The notes under the pieces were generated by a model that was not told the origin of the DNA, made no database searches, and saw nothing but the letters and a program-made list of their open reading frames with translations. From Arenibacter troitsensis (GTDB lineage Bacteria; Bacteroidota; Bacteroidia; Flavobacteriales; Flavobacteriaceae): DNA of 64,000 nt. The position numbers and the translations under genes were made by a program. Numbering within the stretch: position 1 is the first letter of the stretch; each line of letters begins with the position of its first letter. The stretch lies in NCBI RefSeq assembly GCF_900177645.1, contig NZ_FXAO01000002.1:62001-126000 (forward strand). Reading direction: 5' to 3'. Below are positions 9,162-16,784 of the stretch, in pieces.

Positions 9162-9275
9162 ATGAATAATTGTAAATGTACCCAATGCGAATGTACCAAA
9201 TGTACGTGTGTAAACTGTTTGGAAAAAAACTGTCCATGCAGCAAATGCGATTGCACTAAATGTGAATGTTGTTAA
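9162..9275 (+). CDS. Metallothionein-like 37-residue peptide with 14 cysteines
   Basis: An ATG-started frame of 37 codons ending at TAA 9273-9275. Cysteines are at positions 4, 6, 9, 11, 14, 16, 19, 24, 26, 29, 31, 34, 36 and 37, so 38 percent of residues. They follow a five-residue repeat C-x-C-x-x, seen as CKCTQ, CECTK, CTCVN and, after a short LEKN linker, CPCSK, CDCTK, CECC. There are no aromatic residues and the other residues are mostly Lys, Thr, Asn, Glu and Asp. These are hallmarks of metallothioneins, but the family assignment is inference: no known bacterial metallothionein (SmtA, MymT) motif with His is visible. It lies 42 bp upstream of a SigZ-like sigma factor gene on the same strand and is followed at once by a hairpin. 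Likely roles are metal buffering or a ligand or partner of the sigma factor. Confidence 0.75.
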   Translation: MNNCKCTQCECTKCTCVNCLEKNCPCSKCDCTKCECC

Positions 9276-9278
9276 AAA

Positions 9279-9304
9279 AAGGTTGGTCTTTTAAGGCCAA
9301 CCTT
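9279..9304 (+). other. Stable hairpin between the Cys-rich peptide and the sigma factor
   Basis: AAGGTTGGTC (9279-9288) pairs with GGCCAACCTT (9295-9304) over 10 bp including one T:G pair, with the loop TTTTAA. It begins 3 nt after the stop codon and ends 13 nt before ATG 9318. The A-run is on the 5' side and no T-run follows on the + strand, so it is a poor + strand terminator; it may instead protect or process the mRNA, or limit sigma-factor translation. Confidence 0.6.
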
Positions 9305-9317
9305 GTATATTATATGT

Positions 9318-9845
9318 ATGAAGATTGAAACGGCATACATTTGGAAAAAGCACCATACTGAAATCTACTTTTTTATTTTAAAAAAAGTGAAGGATGAAGA
9401 AGCTACAAGGGAAATAATCCAGAATGTCTTCCTAAAGATCCATCAAAATATTGCCTCCCTTAAAGATATTGCCAAAGTTAGGGCTTGGGTGTTTGCTATT
9501 GTTAGGAATGAAATAGCCAATCACTATAACTTAGCTTCTACTACTATACCCCTGGCTAATCATGAATTTTCACCCAATAACGATAGCTATCAGGGTTTCT
9601 GTTGTTTTGATCGTTTTGTAACCAATTTGCCCGAGCCGTATAAGGAAGTGGTGGAATTGGTGTACTTACAGGGCATGACCCAAATCCAAGTGGCAGAGGT
9701 GCTGAACATTAGCCTGGCCAACGTTAAAGCAAGAATTAGACGGGCCAAATCACTTCTTATCCATAATTTTAATACTTGCTGTAAATTTGAAATAAACAAA
9801 GATGGCAAGCTCGTTGGGGATTCCAATTGCAGTGTTTGTAATTAG
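9318..9845 (+). CDS. SigZ-like ECF RNA polymerase sigma factor with Cys-rich tail
   Basis: A 175-residue sigma-70 family protein. Region 2 covers about residues 8-72 (YFFILKKVKDEEATREIIQ, then VRAWVFAIVRNEIANHY). Region 4 covers about 100-150 (LPEPYKEVVELVYLQGMTQ, then VAEVLNISLANVKARIRRAK). The end carries C154, C155, C171 and C174 in TCCKFEINKDGKLVG and NCSVCN, as in SigZ of Bacillus, whose tail also has CC and a terminal CxxC. A second pair, C95-C96, lies in the linker. The tail could bind a metal or form disulfides. No anti-sigma gene is adjacent; the only neighbour is the Cys-rich peptide. ATG 9318 is chosen because the in-frame TTG at 9303 lies inside the hairpin stem. Confidence 0.85.
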   Translation: MKIETAYIWKKHHTEIYFFILKKVKDEEATREIIQNVFLKIHQNIASLKDIAKVRAWVFAIVRNEIANHYNLASTTIPLANHEFSPNNDSYQGFCCFDRFVTNLPEPYKEVVELVYLQGMTQIQVAEVLNISLANVKARIRRAKSLLIHNFNTCCKFEINKDGKLVGDSNCSVCN

Positions 9846-9961
9846 AGCTCCCTATTTTCTATGGTCTCTATTACTGGATGAATGTTCAAGATTTGCTATC
9901 TTAGACAAAGCACAGATTTGATTTATAAGCAAATTATTTTGCTGGCTAAGATTACTAAATA

Positions 9962-10657
9962 ATGAAGATCCAAGAACTTACCTTATATACTTCCAACATA
10001 GAAGGCCAATCCGAGTTTTACTCTCAAGTTTTGGGATTGAAAATAGTGAAGAAATCTCCGAAAAGTATTTCTGTTCAGGTTGGCAATACCTTACTCCATT
10101 TTGAATTTAAAAAAACAGCCACCCCATACCATTTCGCTATCAATATCCCAGCCAACAAAGCGGTAGAAGCATTGAATTGGCTTAAGTCCAGATGTTCTAT
10201 ATTGAAGGACGGCCAAGATGAGATTATCGATTTTAGGTCTTGGAATGCCAAAGCCATCTACTTCTATGATCTGGATCTAAATATTGTAGAATTCATAGCT
10301 CGTATAAACCTAAAAAATGATTCCGATAAAAAATTTGGACCGGAGCAATTTCTGGAAATATCCGAAATTGGAGTGCCTACAAGGGATATTGAAAATGTAT
10401 TTAGTATCTTAAGTGATGTTATGGAAATTGAGATCTATGACGGAGGGTTTGAAAATTTTTGTGCCATTGGCGATGAAACCGGTTTGTTCATCTGCATTGA
10501 CAGGGACCATAAAAAATGGTACCCTACCAACGATAAAGCCTTTGCATCCAACTTTCAACTAGCATTGCAGGAGAAAGGTAAACAGTACCATGTGGAGTTC
10601 AACAATGAAGGTATAAAGGTCGTTGGCCTTAATAATCCAAAAACCCAGAAAATATGA
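9962..10657 (+). CDS. VOC family (glyoxalase/bleomycin-resistance-like) protein
   Basis: The 231-residue protein opens with the vicinal-oxygen-chelate pattern: ELTLYTSNIEGQSEFYSQVLG, then AIYFYDLDLNIVEFIAR, in which the terminal Glu of FYDLDxNxxEF is the usual metal ligand. A second repeat of the fold (ISEIGVPTRDIENVFSILSD) ends GIKVVGLNN. Family members include glyoxalases, dioxygenases and antibiotic-binding proteins; the pattern does not decide which. Cytoplasmic, no signal. A small membrane protein gene starts 7 nt after its stop, so the two are probably co-transcribed. Confidence 0.82.
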   Translation: MKIQELTLYTSNIEGQSEFYSQVLGLKIVKKSPKSISVQVGNTLLHFEFKKTATPYHFAINIPANKAVEALNWLKSRCSILKDGQDEIIDFRSWNAKAIYFYDLDLNIVEFIARINLKNDSDKKFGPEQFLEISEIGVPTRDIENVFSILSDVMEIEIYDGGFENFCAIGDETGLFICIDRDHKKWYPTNDKAFASNFQLALQEKGKQYHVEFNNEGIKVVGLNNPKTQKI

Positions 10658-10664
10658 TAAGCCA

Positions 10665-10871
10665 ATGCGAAAAATAAACTATCCCCTGCTTTTAATTGTT
10701 GCCAGTACCACACTGATCATTGTGAATTTCATCAACTCTTGGGGCAAAATGGACTTTGGCTTTTGGAGCCGAATTATATCATTGATACTGCTGATTCTTG
10801 CCATGGTAATTACAATTTGCGAAACCAAAAAGAATCAGAAAAAAAATGGATATAAGAAGTCGGACAAATAA
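10665..10871 (+). CDS. Small membrane protein, two hydrophobic segments
   Basis: A 68-residue protein (MRKINYPLLLIVASTTLIIV start) with two hydrophobic stretches at about residues 6-22 and 30-48 and a strongly basic end (KKNQKKNGYKKSDK). ATG 10665 is preferred to an upstream in-frame TTG at 10623, which lies inside the VOC gene. The layout suggests a hairpin membrane protein with both ends in the cytoplasm. I do not recognise a family. It starts 7 nt after the VOC stop codon. Confidence 0.6.
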   Translation: MRKINYPLLLIVASTTLIIVNFINSWGKMDFGFWSRIISLILLILAMVITICETKKNQKKNGYKKSDK

Positions 10872-10981
10872 AAAAAGGTCCTAGTATATCATCTTTTTTG
10901 AATTCCAAAAAACAACCTGACACCTATTAAACCCTTTGAAAAAAATAATAAATATCCCTAAAGACATATTAAAACAAATTT

Positions 10982-11791
10982 ATGATCATAGACGTACACA
11001 CTCATATCAACAACTACCATGAAGACAGGGTAGTCTCCTTGGAAGAATGCCTAAACCTACTAACCGAAACCATGCAGGAAAATAAGGTAGATTATTCTTT
11101 GGTGCTTTCTTCCTATAAGGTAAACGAACATAGACCCAGTACCAAGAAGGTAGTGGAAGCTATTAGTGGACGGGACAATCTTGGTGTGGTTGCGGGCATC
11201 AGCTATTTAAATTACACGCACAGGGACTTAAGGGAAATAAGTGAATTTCTGGATGAGGGCCTAATTAAAGGCCTAAAACTTTACCCAGGCTATGAGCCCT
11301 TTTACCCCAATGACAAAAGGCTACAGGTGGTCTATGATATGGCGGTGGAATACGACATTCCCGTGATGTTTCATTCCGGGGACACCTATTCGCCTACGGG
11401 AAGGATCAAATACTCCCATCCTATCCACATAGATGATGTAGCCGTAGATTTTCCCGATCTTAAAATCGTCATCTGCCATGTAGGCAATCCTTGGATCAAG
11501 GACTGCATGGAAGTAGTGTACAAAAACAAAAATGTCTACAGCGATGTATCTGGCCTGGTACTGGGCAATTTCTCCTATAAGTTTGAAAGATTTATGAAAA
11601 ATGAATTGGAGGAAATGATTACCTATGCCGGAAATCCGCAGTACCTATTATATGGGACCGACTGGCCCATTTCCAATATGCACTCCTATCTCAACTTTAT
11701 GGAACAATTGGAACTTCCCGAAGAAAAAAAGGAGCTAATCCTATGGAAGAATGCTGCCGATCTCTTTAAAATCGATGTGTCCAAACTTTAA
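10982..11791 (+). CDS. TIM-barrel amidohydrolase family protein
   Basis: A 269-residue protein with the metal site of the amidohydrolase_2 family. It has H6xH8 in MIIDVHTHI, the barrel strand IKGLKLYPGYEP, His in VMFHSGDTY, His in KIVICHVGNPW and the final Asp in LYGTDWPIS. The family contains decarboxylases and hydrolases that bind one or two divalent metals; the substrate is not evident. No signal peptide, so cytoplasmic. It stands alone, and the following 317 bp contain competing inverted repeats rather than a gene. Confidence 0.86.
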   Translation: MIIDVHTHINNYHEDRVVSLEECLNLLTETMQENKVDYSLVLSSYKVNEHRPSTKKVVEAISGRDNLGVVAGISYLNYTHRDLREISEFLDEGLIKGLKLYPGYEPFYPNDKRLQVVYDMAVEYDIPVMFHSGDTYSPTGRIKYSHPIHIDDVAVDFPDLKIVICHVGNPWIKDCMEVVYKNKNVYSDVSGLVLGNFSYKFERFMKNELEEMITYAGNPQYLLYGTDWPISNMHSYLNFMEQLELPEEKKELILWKNAADLFKIDVSKL

Positions 11792-12108
11792 AGAAGACCC
11801 ACAGGCATACTGTTCTAAGGTTATCTTAAAATCCAACCTTAACATTTGTAGATAACAAACCAGCACTTTATGGCATACCCATAAAAAATTACAGCGCATC
11901 ACAAATGTTAAAACCAGACGACCGAATTTGTGCTAAATCAAAAATAAATGAATATCTTATAGGTAGGTAATCGCTTTAAGAGATCGCGCAATCATAAACT
12001 GCCAATAATTTTATTCATTTCCCTAAAGTGCAAATGGCATGTTCTAAATTGCTCTGATCTTTAAGGTGTTAAGTCCGTTCATTTCAGCCCTTTTAATAGA
12101 AAATAGGT
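11792..12108. other. Structured intergenic region between amidohydrolase and SLC12-type transporter
   Basis: No gene is seen in 317 bp. Three inverted pairs occur: TAAGGTT (11816-11822) with AACCTTA (11835-11841); TTAACATTTGT (11839-11849) with ACAAATGTTAA (11901-11911), a perfect 11-bp pair; and inside it TTTATGG (11867-11873) with CCATAAA (11879-11885). The first two share bases 11839-11841 and therefore compete at their edge. The region must hold the end of one transcript and the promoter of the next. Confidence 0.5.
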
Positions 12109-14286
12109 ATGGCCAAGAAAACGTTTGGGACCTTTGCTGGAGTCTTTACACCTACCACCCTAACCATATTGGGTGTTATTATGTATATACGTCAACCTTG
12201 GGTAGTTGGCAATGCAGGGGTTTTGGGAGCCTTGGGCATAGTTCTATTATCCGTCGCCATCACCTTAACGACGGCTCTTAGTCTATCTTCCATTACCACC
12301 AACATTAGAATAGGCAGTGGTGGTGCCTTTAGTTTAATTTCACAGTCCTTGGGACTGGAAATTGGAGGAGCTATAGGAATTCCCTTTTATTTTGCCCAAT
12401 CCATAGCTGTTGCCATGTATATTTTTGGTTTCAGGGAAGGTTTACAAACATTAACCCCGGACATTAATCCATTAATACTGGATTTGGCCATTTTTGCCGT
12501 GGTAATGGGTATTGCCTTTATCAGTACCAGTTTCGCCTTTAAAATTCAATTCGTAATATTGGGCATCATTGTTTTATCCCTAGCTTCGATATACGGTGCC
12601 CTATTTGTAAATGAATTGAACTTTAATATTGAATGGATAGGACAATATCCTGGGTCTGTAGAAAATGATTTTAGCGGTTCTTCCTTTTGGATGGTATTTG
12701 CTGTCTTTTTCCCTGCGGTTACCGGGGTTATGGCGGGGGCAAACATGTCTGGCGATCTTACCAATCCAAGAAAAAGTATTACTGTAGGAACCATATCCTC
12801 CGTAATAATTACCACTTTAATATATATCAGCTTAATTTTTGTTGCAGCTGTAATCGCTTCCCCAGATGAATTGGCCAAAAATTATAATGTTTTTATAGAC
12901 AAGGCCCTTTTTGGTCCCATTGTCCTAGCAGGACTTTTGGGTGCTACCCTGTCCTCTGCCTTGGGCTCGTTTGTAGGCGCTCCAAGGATATTATTGGCCT
13001 TGGGAGAAAAAAACATACTTCCAAAAAGCAAGGAACTCGCCAAAAAGTCGAAAAAAGGAGAGCCTGTAAATGCCATGTTGATTACTGCAGGTTTGGTACT
13101 ATTTGGTATCTCGCTTCGAAATTTAAATACCATTGCCCCATTGCTTACCATGTTCTTCATGATTACCTATGCCATGGTAAACATAGTGGCACTGGTAGAA
13201 CAGACTTTGGGATTGCCCAGTTACAGGCCTACCCTAAAAATTCCGATAATTATTCCAGCAATCGGGGCCTTCGGATCTATTGCCATTATGTTTGTATTAA
13301 ACGTCATAGTAGCCTTATTTTCCTTGATTTTTATAGTGATATTCTATCTCTATCTGGTTAAAATGAACATTAAATCTGCAGCAGGGGACTCCAGGAGCGG
13401 TCTGTTTACAGCCTTGGCAGAATGGGCTACCAAAAAGACAAATAACCTAAGGCAGGAACGGGAAGTAAGATCATGGCGGCCCGATTTGTTGATTCCGGTC
13501 ACCATGCCCAAAGAACTAAGAAGTTCCTTTAAGCTAATCCATTCCATTATTTACCCCAAAGGCTCCGTAAAGATATTGGCCCTTAGAAATGAAAATGAGA
13601 CAGAACAGAAAAACATGGAAAATTTTCTTATAAACGCTGTAAAGAAATTTAAGGAGAGTGATCTGTCCGTTTCCTATTCCGTAATAGATAACACAGATTT
13701 CAATACTACGGTAAATGTAAGTATGCAATCCTTAAATGCTGCATTCTTTAAACCCAACATCATTTTCATAAGTATAGATACCGCCAATTCCAATTTGTCC
13801 TATTACAACAAACTAATAGCCGATACAAAAAAGAATAATTTTGGGATGATGATTTACATTCCTTTTGCCACGGCGAGTCTGGCCATTGAAAAAAGTATCA
13901 ATTTGTGGATGACCAATATTCCGGCGGACTGGAAGGAAACCTTTAATGTAAATAACAACAACCTATCTGCCTTAACCTCCCTTCTCATATGCCGTAACTG
14001 GAAAGGCAATATTGATGTGCATATATTAAATAATAATCCTAATTTGATATTTGGTGAGAATGATATTGAAGACTTAAAGACAATGGTACGCTTCCCAAAA
14101 CGAACCACTATCAAAATACACGAGGGAAATCTACTCGAAAACGTAGCCAAGGAAAAAAATGCGGATGTCAATATTTTTAATATAGAGCCTGGGGTGACCA
14201 TTGATGACATGGTCAAAATTGTAAATGATTCCAGAATATCGGCCATTTTTTGTTCCGATTCCGATTTTGAAAATGTATTGGTATAG
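12109..14286 (+). CDS. Cation-chloride cotransporter-like (SLC12-type) APC permease
   Basis: A 725-residue protein. Residues 1-430 contain about 12 membrane segments of the APC fold, opening FGTFAGVFTPTTLTILGVI as SLC12 carriers do, with GIPFYFAQSIAVAMYIFGF, FFPAVTGVMAGANMSGDL, ALGSFVGAPRILLALG and later LGLPSYRPTLK. The last 290 residues are soluble and match the layout of the cytoplasmic SLC12 C-terminal domain, which regulates transport. Eukaryotic relatives move Na+, K+ and Cl- together; bacterial ones are barely studied, so ion coupling is unknown. In a marine-type bacterium a role in salt or K+ balance is plausible. The gene stands alone. Confidence 0.85.
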   Translation: MAKKTFGTFAGVFTPTTLTILGVIMYIRQPWVVGNAGVLGALGIVLLSVAITLTTALSLSSITTNIRIGSGGAFSLISQSLGLEIGGAIGIPFYFAQSIAVAMYIFGFREGLQTLTPDINPLILDLAIFAVVMGIAFISTSFAFKIQFVILGIIVLSLASIYGALFVNELNFNIEWIGQYPGSVENDFSGSSFWMVFAVFFPAVTGVMAGANMSGDLTNPRKSITVGTISSVIITTLIYISLIFVAAVIASPDELAKNYNVFIDKALFGPIVLAGLLGATLSSALGSFVGAPRILLALGEKNILPKSKELAKKSKKGEPVNAMLITAGLVLFGISLRNLNTIAPLLTMFFMITYAMVNIVALVEQTLGLPSYRPTLKIPIIIPAIGAFGSIAIMFVLNVIVALFSLIFIVIFYLYLVKMNIKSAAGDSRSGLFTALAEWATKKTNNLRQEREVRSWRPDLLIPVTMPKELRSSFKLIHSIIYPKGSVKILALRNENETEQKNMENFLINAVKKFKESDLSVSYSVIDNTDFNTTVNVSMQSLNAAFFKPNIIFISIDTANSNLSYYNKLIADTKKNNFGMMIYIPFATASLAIEKSINLWMTNIPADWKETFNVNNNNLSALTSLLICRNWKGNIDVHILNNNPNLIFGENDIEDLKTMVRFPKRTTIKIHEGNLLENVAKEKNADVNIFNIEPGVTIDDMVKIVNDSRISAIFCSDSDFENVLV

Positions 14287-14464
14287 AAAAACCGACCACA
14301 CTTTTTACAATAAGTCATACAGACATCACGCTCCAAAATGGAACCAAAATTGTTTGCCCTAACGCTGCCAATAGCTGTCACAGTGCTTAAATTGAAACCT
14401 TGAATTCTTTCTCATTTCACTAAAAATGAGTATCTTAGAATAGGTAACATTTAATACAACAATT

Positions 14465-14887
14465 ATGGCAACAATTAAATCTTTAAACAAATGGGCCAAT
14501 GCACATACTTATTATCCCTTGGATTTGTTAAGAGTTGCATTGGGAGTATTTCTTTTTTTGAAAGGAGTGGATTTTATGTCCAATCATCAACAAATGGCAG
14601 AAATCATTAAGCCCTTCCAAGATATTCCGGGAGGTATGTTGATTATGCACTATGTTGCGCCGGCACATTTTGTAGGTGGCTTTTTATTGGTAATAGGCTT
14701 ATTGACCCGCTGGGCAGTAATAGCACAATTACCAATCCTTATTGGCGCAGTAATGGTGAATTTTTTGGGGGAAATGAATAGCAGAAATCTAGTTCTAGCT
14801 TCCATTATCTTATTGGCGTGTATATTCTTTATGTTCTATGGGTCTGGAAAACATTCCGCGGATTACTATTTAAAAATGCAGAAATAG
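14465..14887 (+). CDS. DoxX family membrane protein
   Basis: A 140-residue protein with four hydrophobic segments in the DoxX arrangement: LLRVALGVFLFLKGVDFM, then HFVGGFLLVIGLLTRWA, LPILIGAVMVNFLGEM and ASIILLACIFFMFYGSG, ending in a short basic tail. DoxX-like proteins are inner-membrane proteins linked in various bacteria to quinone or thiol redox processes, but this subgroup has no defined reaction. TATCTTAG at about 14432 resembles a -7 element 25-30 bp before the start. It is followed 61 bp later by a phosphoesterase lipoprotein gene. Confidence 0.82.
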   Translation: MATIKSLNKWANAHTYYPLDLLRVALGVFLFLKGVDFMSNHQQMAEIIKPFQDIPGGMLIMHYVAPAHFVGGFLLVIGLLTRWAVIAQLPILIGAVMVNFLGEMNSRNLVLASIILLACIFFMFYGSGKHSADYYLKMQK

Positions 14888-14948
14888 GGAATTTAACACC
14901 GTATTTAATTTATATTTAATATATAATTGTTTACGGTTAAACCATATT

Positions 14949-15860
14949 ATGCCTTACATCTATACCTCTTTAACAACTTTAAAGTCCGAAGTATATTATT
15001 GGATTTTAATACTAACTGTTTTATTATTTTTTTCCTGCCGGGATAGCAACGGTGCGGACTCCCATATGGATGATGTACCATCGGAAGAATTTACTTCTAT
15101 CTCATTTACGGCTATTGGGGACGTACCTTACAACAACGAACAGCGCGATGGCTTGATCAATATTATATCAAGGCACAATGCCATTGATCCTTCAGAATTT
15201 GTTATCCATGTCGGGGACATAAAGCCAGGTGCCGCTGAATGTGATGAAACGGTCTACCAAGATGTTTCGGGCATATTAAAGACCTTCGAAGCGCCGACCT
15301 TTGTCGTTTTGGGAGACAATGAATATAATGACTGCACTGATCCTCAGCAAGGATTGGAATACTGGAACAAATACTTCCTTCATTTCAATGAAAATTGGAC
15401 GTTTGAACCTACTGTCATCTATCAAACCGAGCGTACAGAAAACTTTAGTTGGACAGAGAGGAATGTACTATTTATAGGAGTTAATCTCGTAGGAAGTCAA
15501 GTTCATGACCCTGTGGAATGGCAAAACAGATTGACCCAAAATGGCCAATGGATTAAAAGGCTTTTGGAAGAACAAGTAAACAAGGTAGAGGCCACTGTAG
15601 TTTTTGGCCATGCCAACATAGTGGAAGCAGGTCCTGATAAATTTGAAACCTTTACGGATTTGTTTCGCGCTGCGGCCCTATCATTTGGGAAACCCATTCT
15701 ACTGGTTCAGGGAGATGGGCATTTTTGGATCAAAAATAAACCCTGGCCAGAACAAAACATTACCAGGCTACAAATAGACGGAGGGGACTCGGCCGTAAAA
15801 ATAACCGTAGATACCTCACTGGACTATCCCTTTTCCTTTGATAGAGACTTTTTGGACTAA
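14949..15860 (+). CDS. Metallophosphoesterase-like lipoprotein
   Basis: A 303-residue protein with a hydrophobic N-terminal segment ending LLFFSCRDSN, a lipobox-like SC at about residue 33, so probably a lipoprotein. The body has calcineurin-type blocks: SFTAIGDVPYN, EFVIHVGDIKPG (GD metal site), FVVLGDNEYNDC (GDNE), VVFGHANI and LVQGDGHFW. These correspond to the D, GD, GNHD-like and GHxH-like motifs, with several substitutions: GDNEYND replaces GNHD and the final GHxH is QGDGHFW. Substrate unknown. It stops 142 bp before the convergent dps gene, with a long hairpin between. Confidence 0.78.
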   Translation: MPYIYTSLTTLKSEVYYWILILTVLLFFSCRDSNGADSHMDDVPSEEFTSISFTAIGDVPYNNEQRDGLINIISRHNAIDPSEFVIHVGDIKPGAAECDETVYQDVSGILKTFEAPTFVVLGDNEYNDCTDPQQGLEYWNKYFLHFNENWTFEPTVIYQTERTENFSWTERNVLFIGVNLVGSQVHDPVEWQNRLTQNGQWIKRLLEEQVNKVEATVVFGHANIVEAGPDKFETFTDLFRAAALSFGKPILLVQGDGHFWIKNKPWPEQNITRLQIDGGDSAVKITVDTSLDYPFSFDRDFLD

Positions 15861-15878
15861 ACCAATCTAAACAAAAAA

Positions 15879-15940
15879 TCATCCAGAATAGGGATTATTT
15901 TGGTATTTGATTTCCAAAACACTGTCCCTATCAAGGATGA
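15879..15940. terminator. Three-tier hairpin between convergent genes
   Basis: Nested pairs TCATCC/GGATGA (15879-15884, 15935-15940), ATAGGGA/TCCCTAT (15888-15894, 15925-15931) and TTTTGG/CCAAAA (15898-15903, 15914-15919) fold into one imperfect hairpin of 62 nt with internal loops of 3x3 and 3x5. It lies between a + strand gene ending at 15860 and a - strand gene ending at 16002, so a two-way transcript end is likely. There is no good T-run. Confidence 0.5.
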
Positions 15941-16001
15941 CCTATAACCTAATAATCCATCTACAGACTATTGGTGGTTACAAAAGTTCGATTTCTTTGG
16001 G

Positions 16002-16481
16002 TTAAATTTCCTCGGCCAACCAAGCCTTCATCATCCAGACGGTTTTTTCCTGTTCGGTAATGAACTCGCTCATCATTGCATTGGTACCCTCATCAGAGGC
16101 TTCGTCCGAAGCGTCCAAAATAGCCCTTTCTATTACCAACAACCGGCTAAGCGACTCTACTATTAAACGAATAGCGTCTTCATCCTTGGTAATATTTTTA
16201 CCAACTGGCACCTTAGCATTCTCTATATAATCTTCAAAAGTGTGTAAAGGTACTCCACCCAAGGTTAAGATCCGCTCCGCTATTTCATCTACCTTTAAAT
16301 TGGCATCGGTATATAATTCCTCAAATTTCACATGAAGGTCAAAAAATCTTTTCCCTTTTATATTCCAATGAATTCCTCTGAGATTTTGATAGTAGCGTTG
16401 AAAATTTGCCAATAATAGATTCAAATCCTTACTTAACGATTTTGATTTGGTAACATCCAAACCTATACTGTTTAATTGCAT
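16002..16481 (-). CDS. dps: Dps family ferritin-like DNA-protecting protein
   Basis: A 159-residue Dps. The inter-subunit ferroxidase ligands are visible at H38 (GIHWNIKG), H50, E54, D65 and E69 (VDEIAERI). All are displaced by 13 from E. coli Dps H51, H63, D67, D78 and E82, with E54 in place of Asp. Dps forms a 12-subunit cage that oxidises Fe2+ with H2O2 and stores it, protecting DNA. The N-terminal tail is short and only moderately basic, so DNA binding may be weak. It is transcribed alone, away from the efflux operon. An OxyR gene lies 4.6 kb away; control by OxyR is an inference from other bacteria. Confidence 0.93.
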   Translation of the reverse strand: MQLNSIGLDVTKSKSLSKDLNLLLANFQRYYQNLRGIHWNIKGKRFFDLHVKFEELYTDANLKVDEIAERILTLGGVPLHTFEDYIENAKVPVGKNITKDEDAIRLIVESLSRLLVIERAILDASDEASDEGTNAMMSEFITEQEKTVWMMKAWLAEEI

Positions 16482-16784
16482 AATGTGTCTTTTTAGTTAT
16501 ACCTCTAAATTACGGTAATCTTAACCATTATAAAACATTACCATATTGATAGATTTTATGAATGTATAGTATAATACGATTGAAAAAAAGTAAGGTGTAT
16601 CAATGGTATGATTCTTGATAATAATATTAATAATTTAACATAAATTTTTAAATAATATCCAAAAAACAACCCTTTTATAAAATTCTTTATGATTTATTAA
16701 GAAAACAATAACAAAATATTCTGTTGAATATTGAGGTACTAGCTTAAATTTGATTTACTCCCCCGTTAACTAAACCACCTAGTA
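16482..16784. other. Divergent promoter region of dps and the efflux operon
   Basis: 303 very AT-rich bp between two divergent genes, without a coding frame. The right side holds a good TTG-N18-TAAATTTG element (listed separately) for the efflux operon. No equally good element was found on the - strand in front of dps. Confidence 0.5.
16724..16752 (+). promoter_or_regulatory. Bacteroidota-type promoter of the efflux operon
   Basis: TTG (16724-16726), an 18-nt spacer and TAAATTTG (16745-16752) match the -33 TTG and -7 TAnnTTTG elements of Bacteroidota. Transcription would start near 16758, giving a leader of about 27 nt before ATG 16785. Confidence 0.55.

Noticed and set aside
9303-9317. TTG start five codons upstream for the sigma factor
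   Set aside because: The TTG lies inside the hairpin stem and adds YIIC-type residues not seen at SigZ starts.
12066-12281. 71-codon + strand frame overlapping the start of the SLC12-type gene
   Set aside because: The transporter frame has family motifs from residue 5 on, while this frame has no recognisable pattern and only overlaps it.
13854-14381. 175-codon frame on the - strand over the transporter gene end
   Set aside because: It is antisense to the conserved SLC12-type C-terminal domain, has no domain pattern, and its composition follows the opposite strand.
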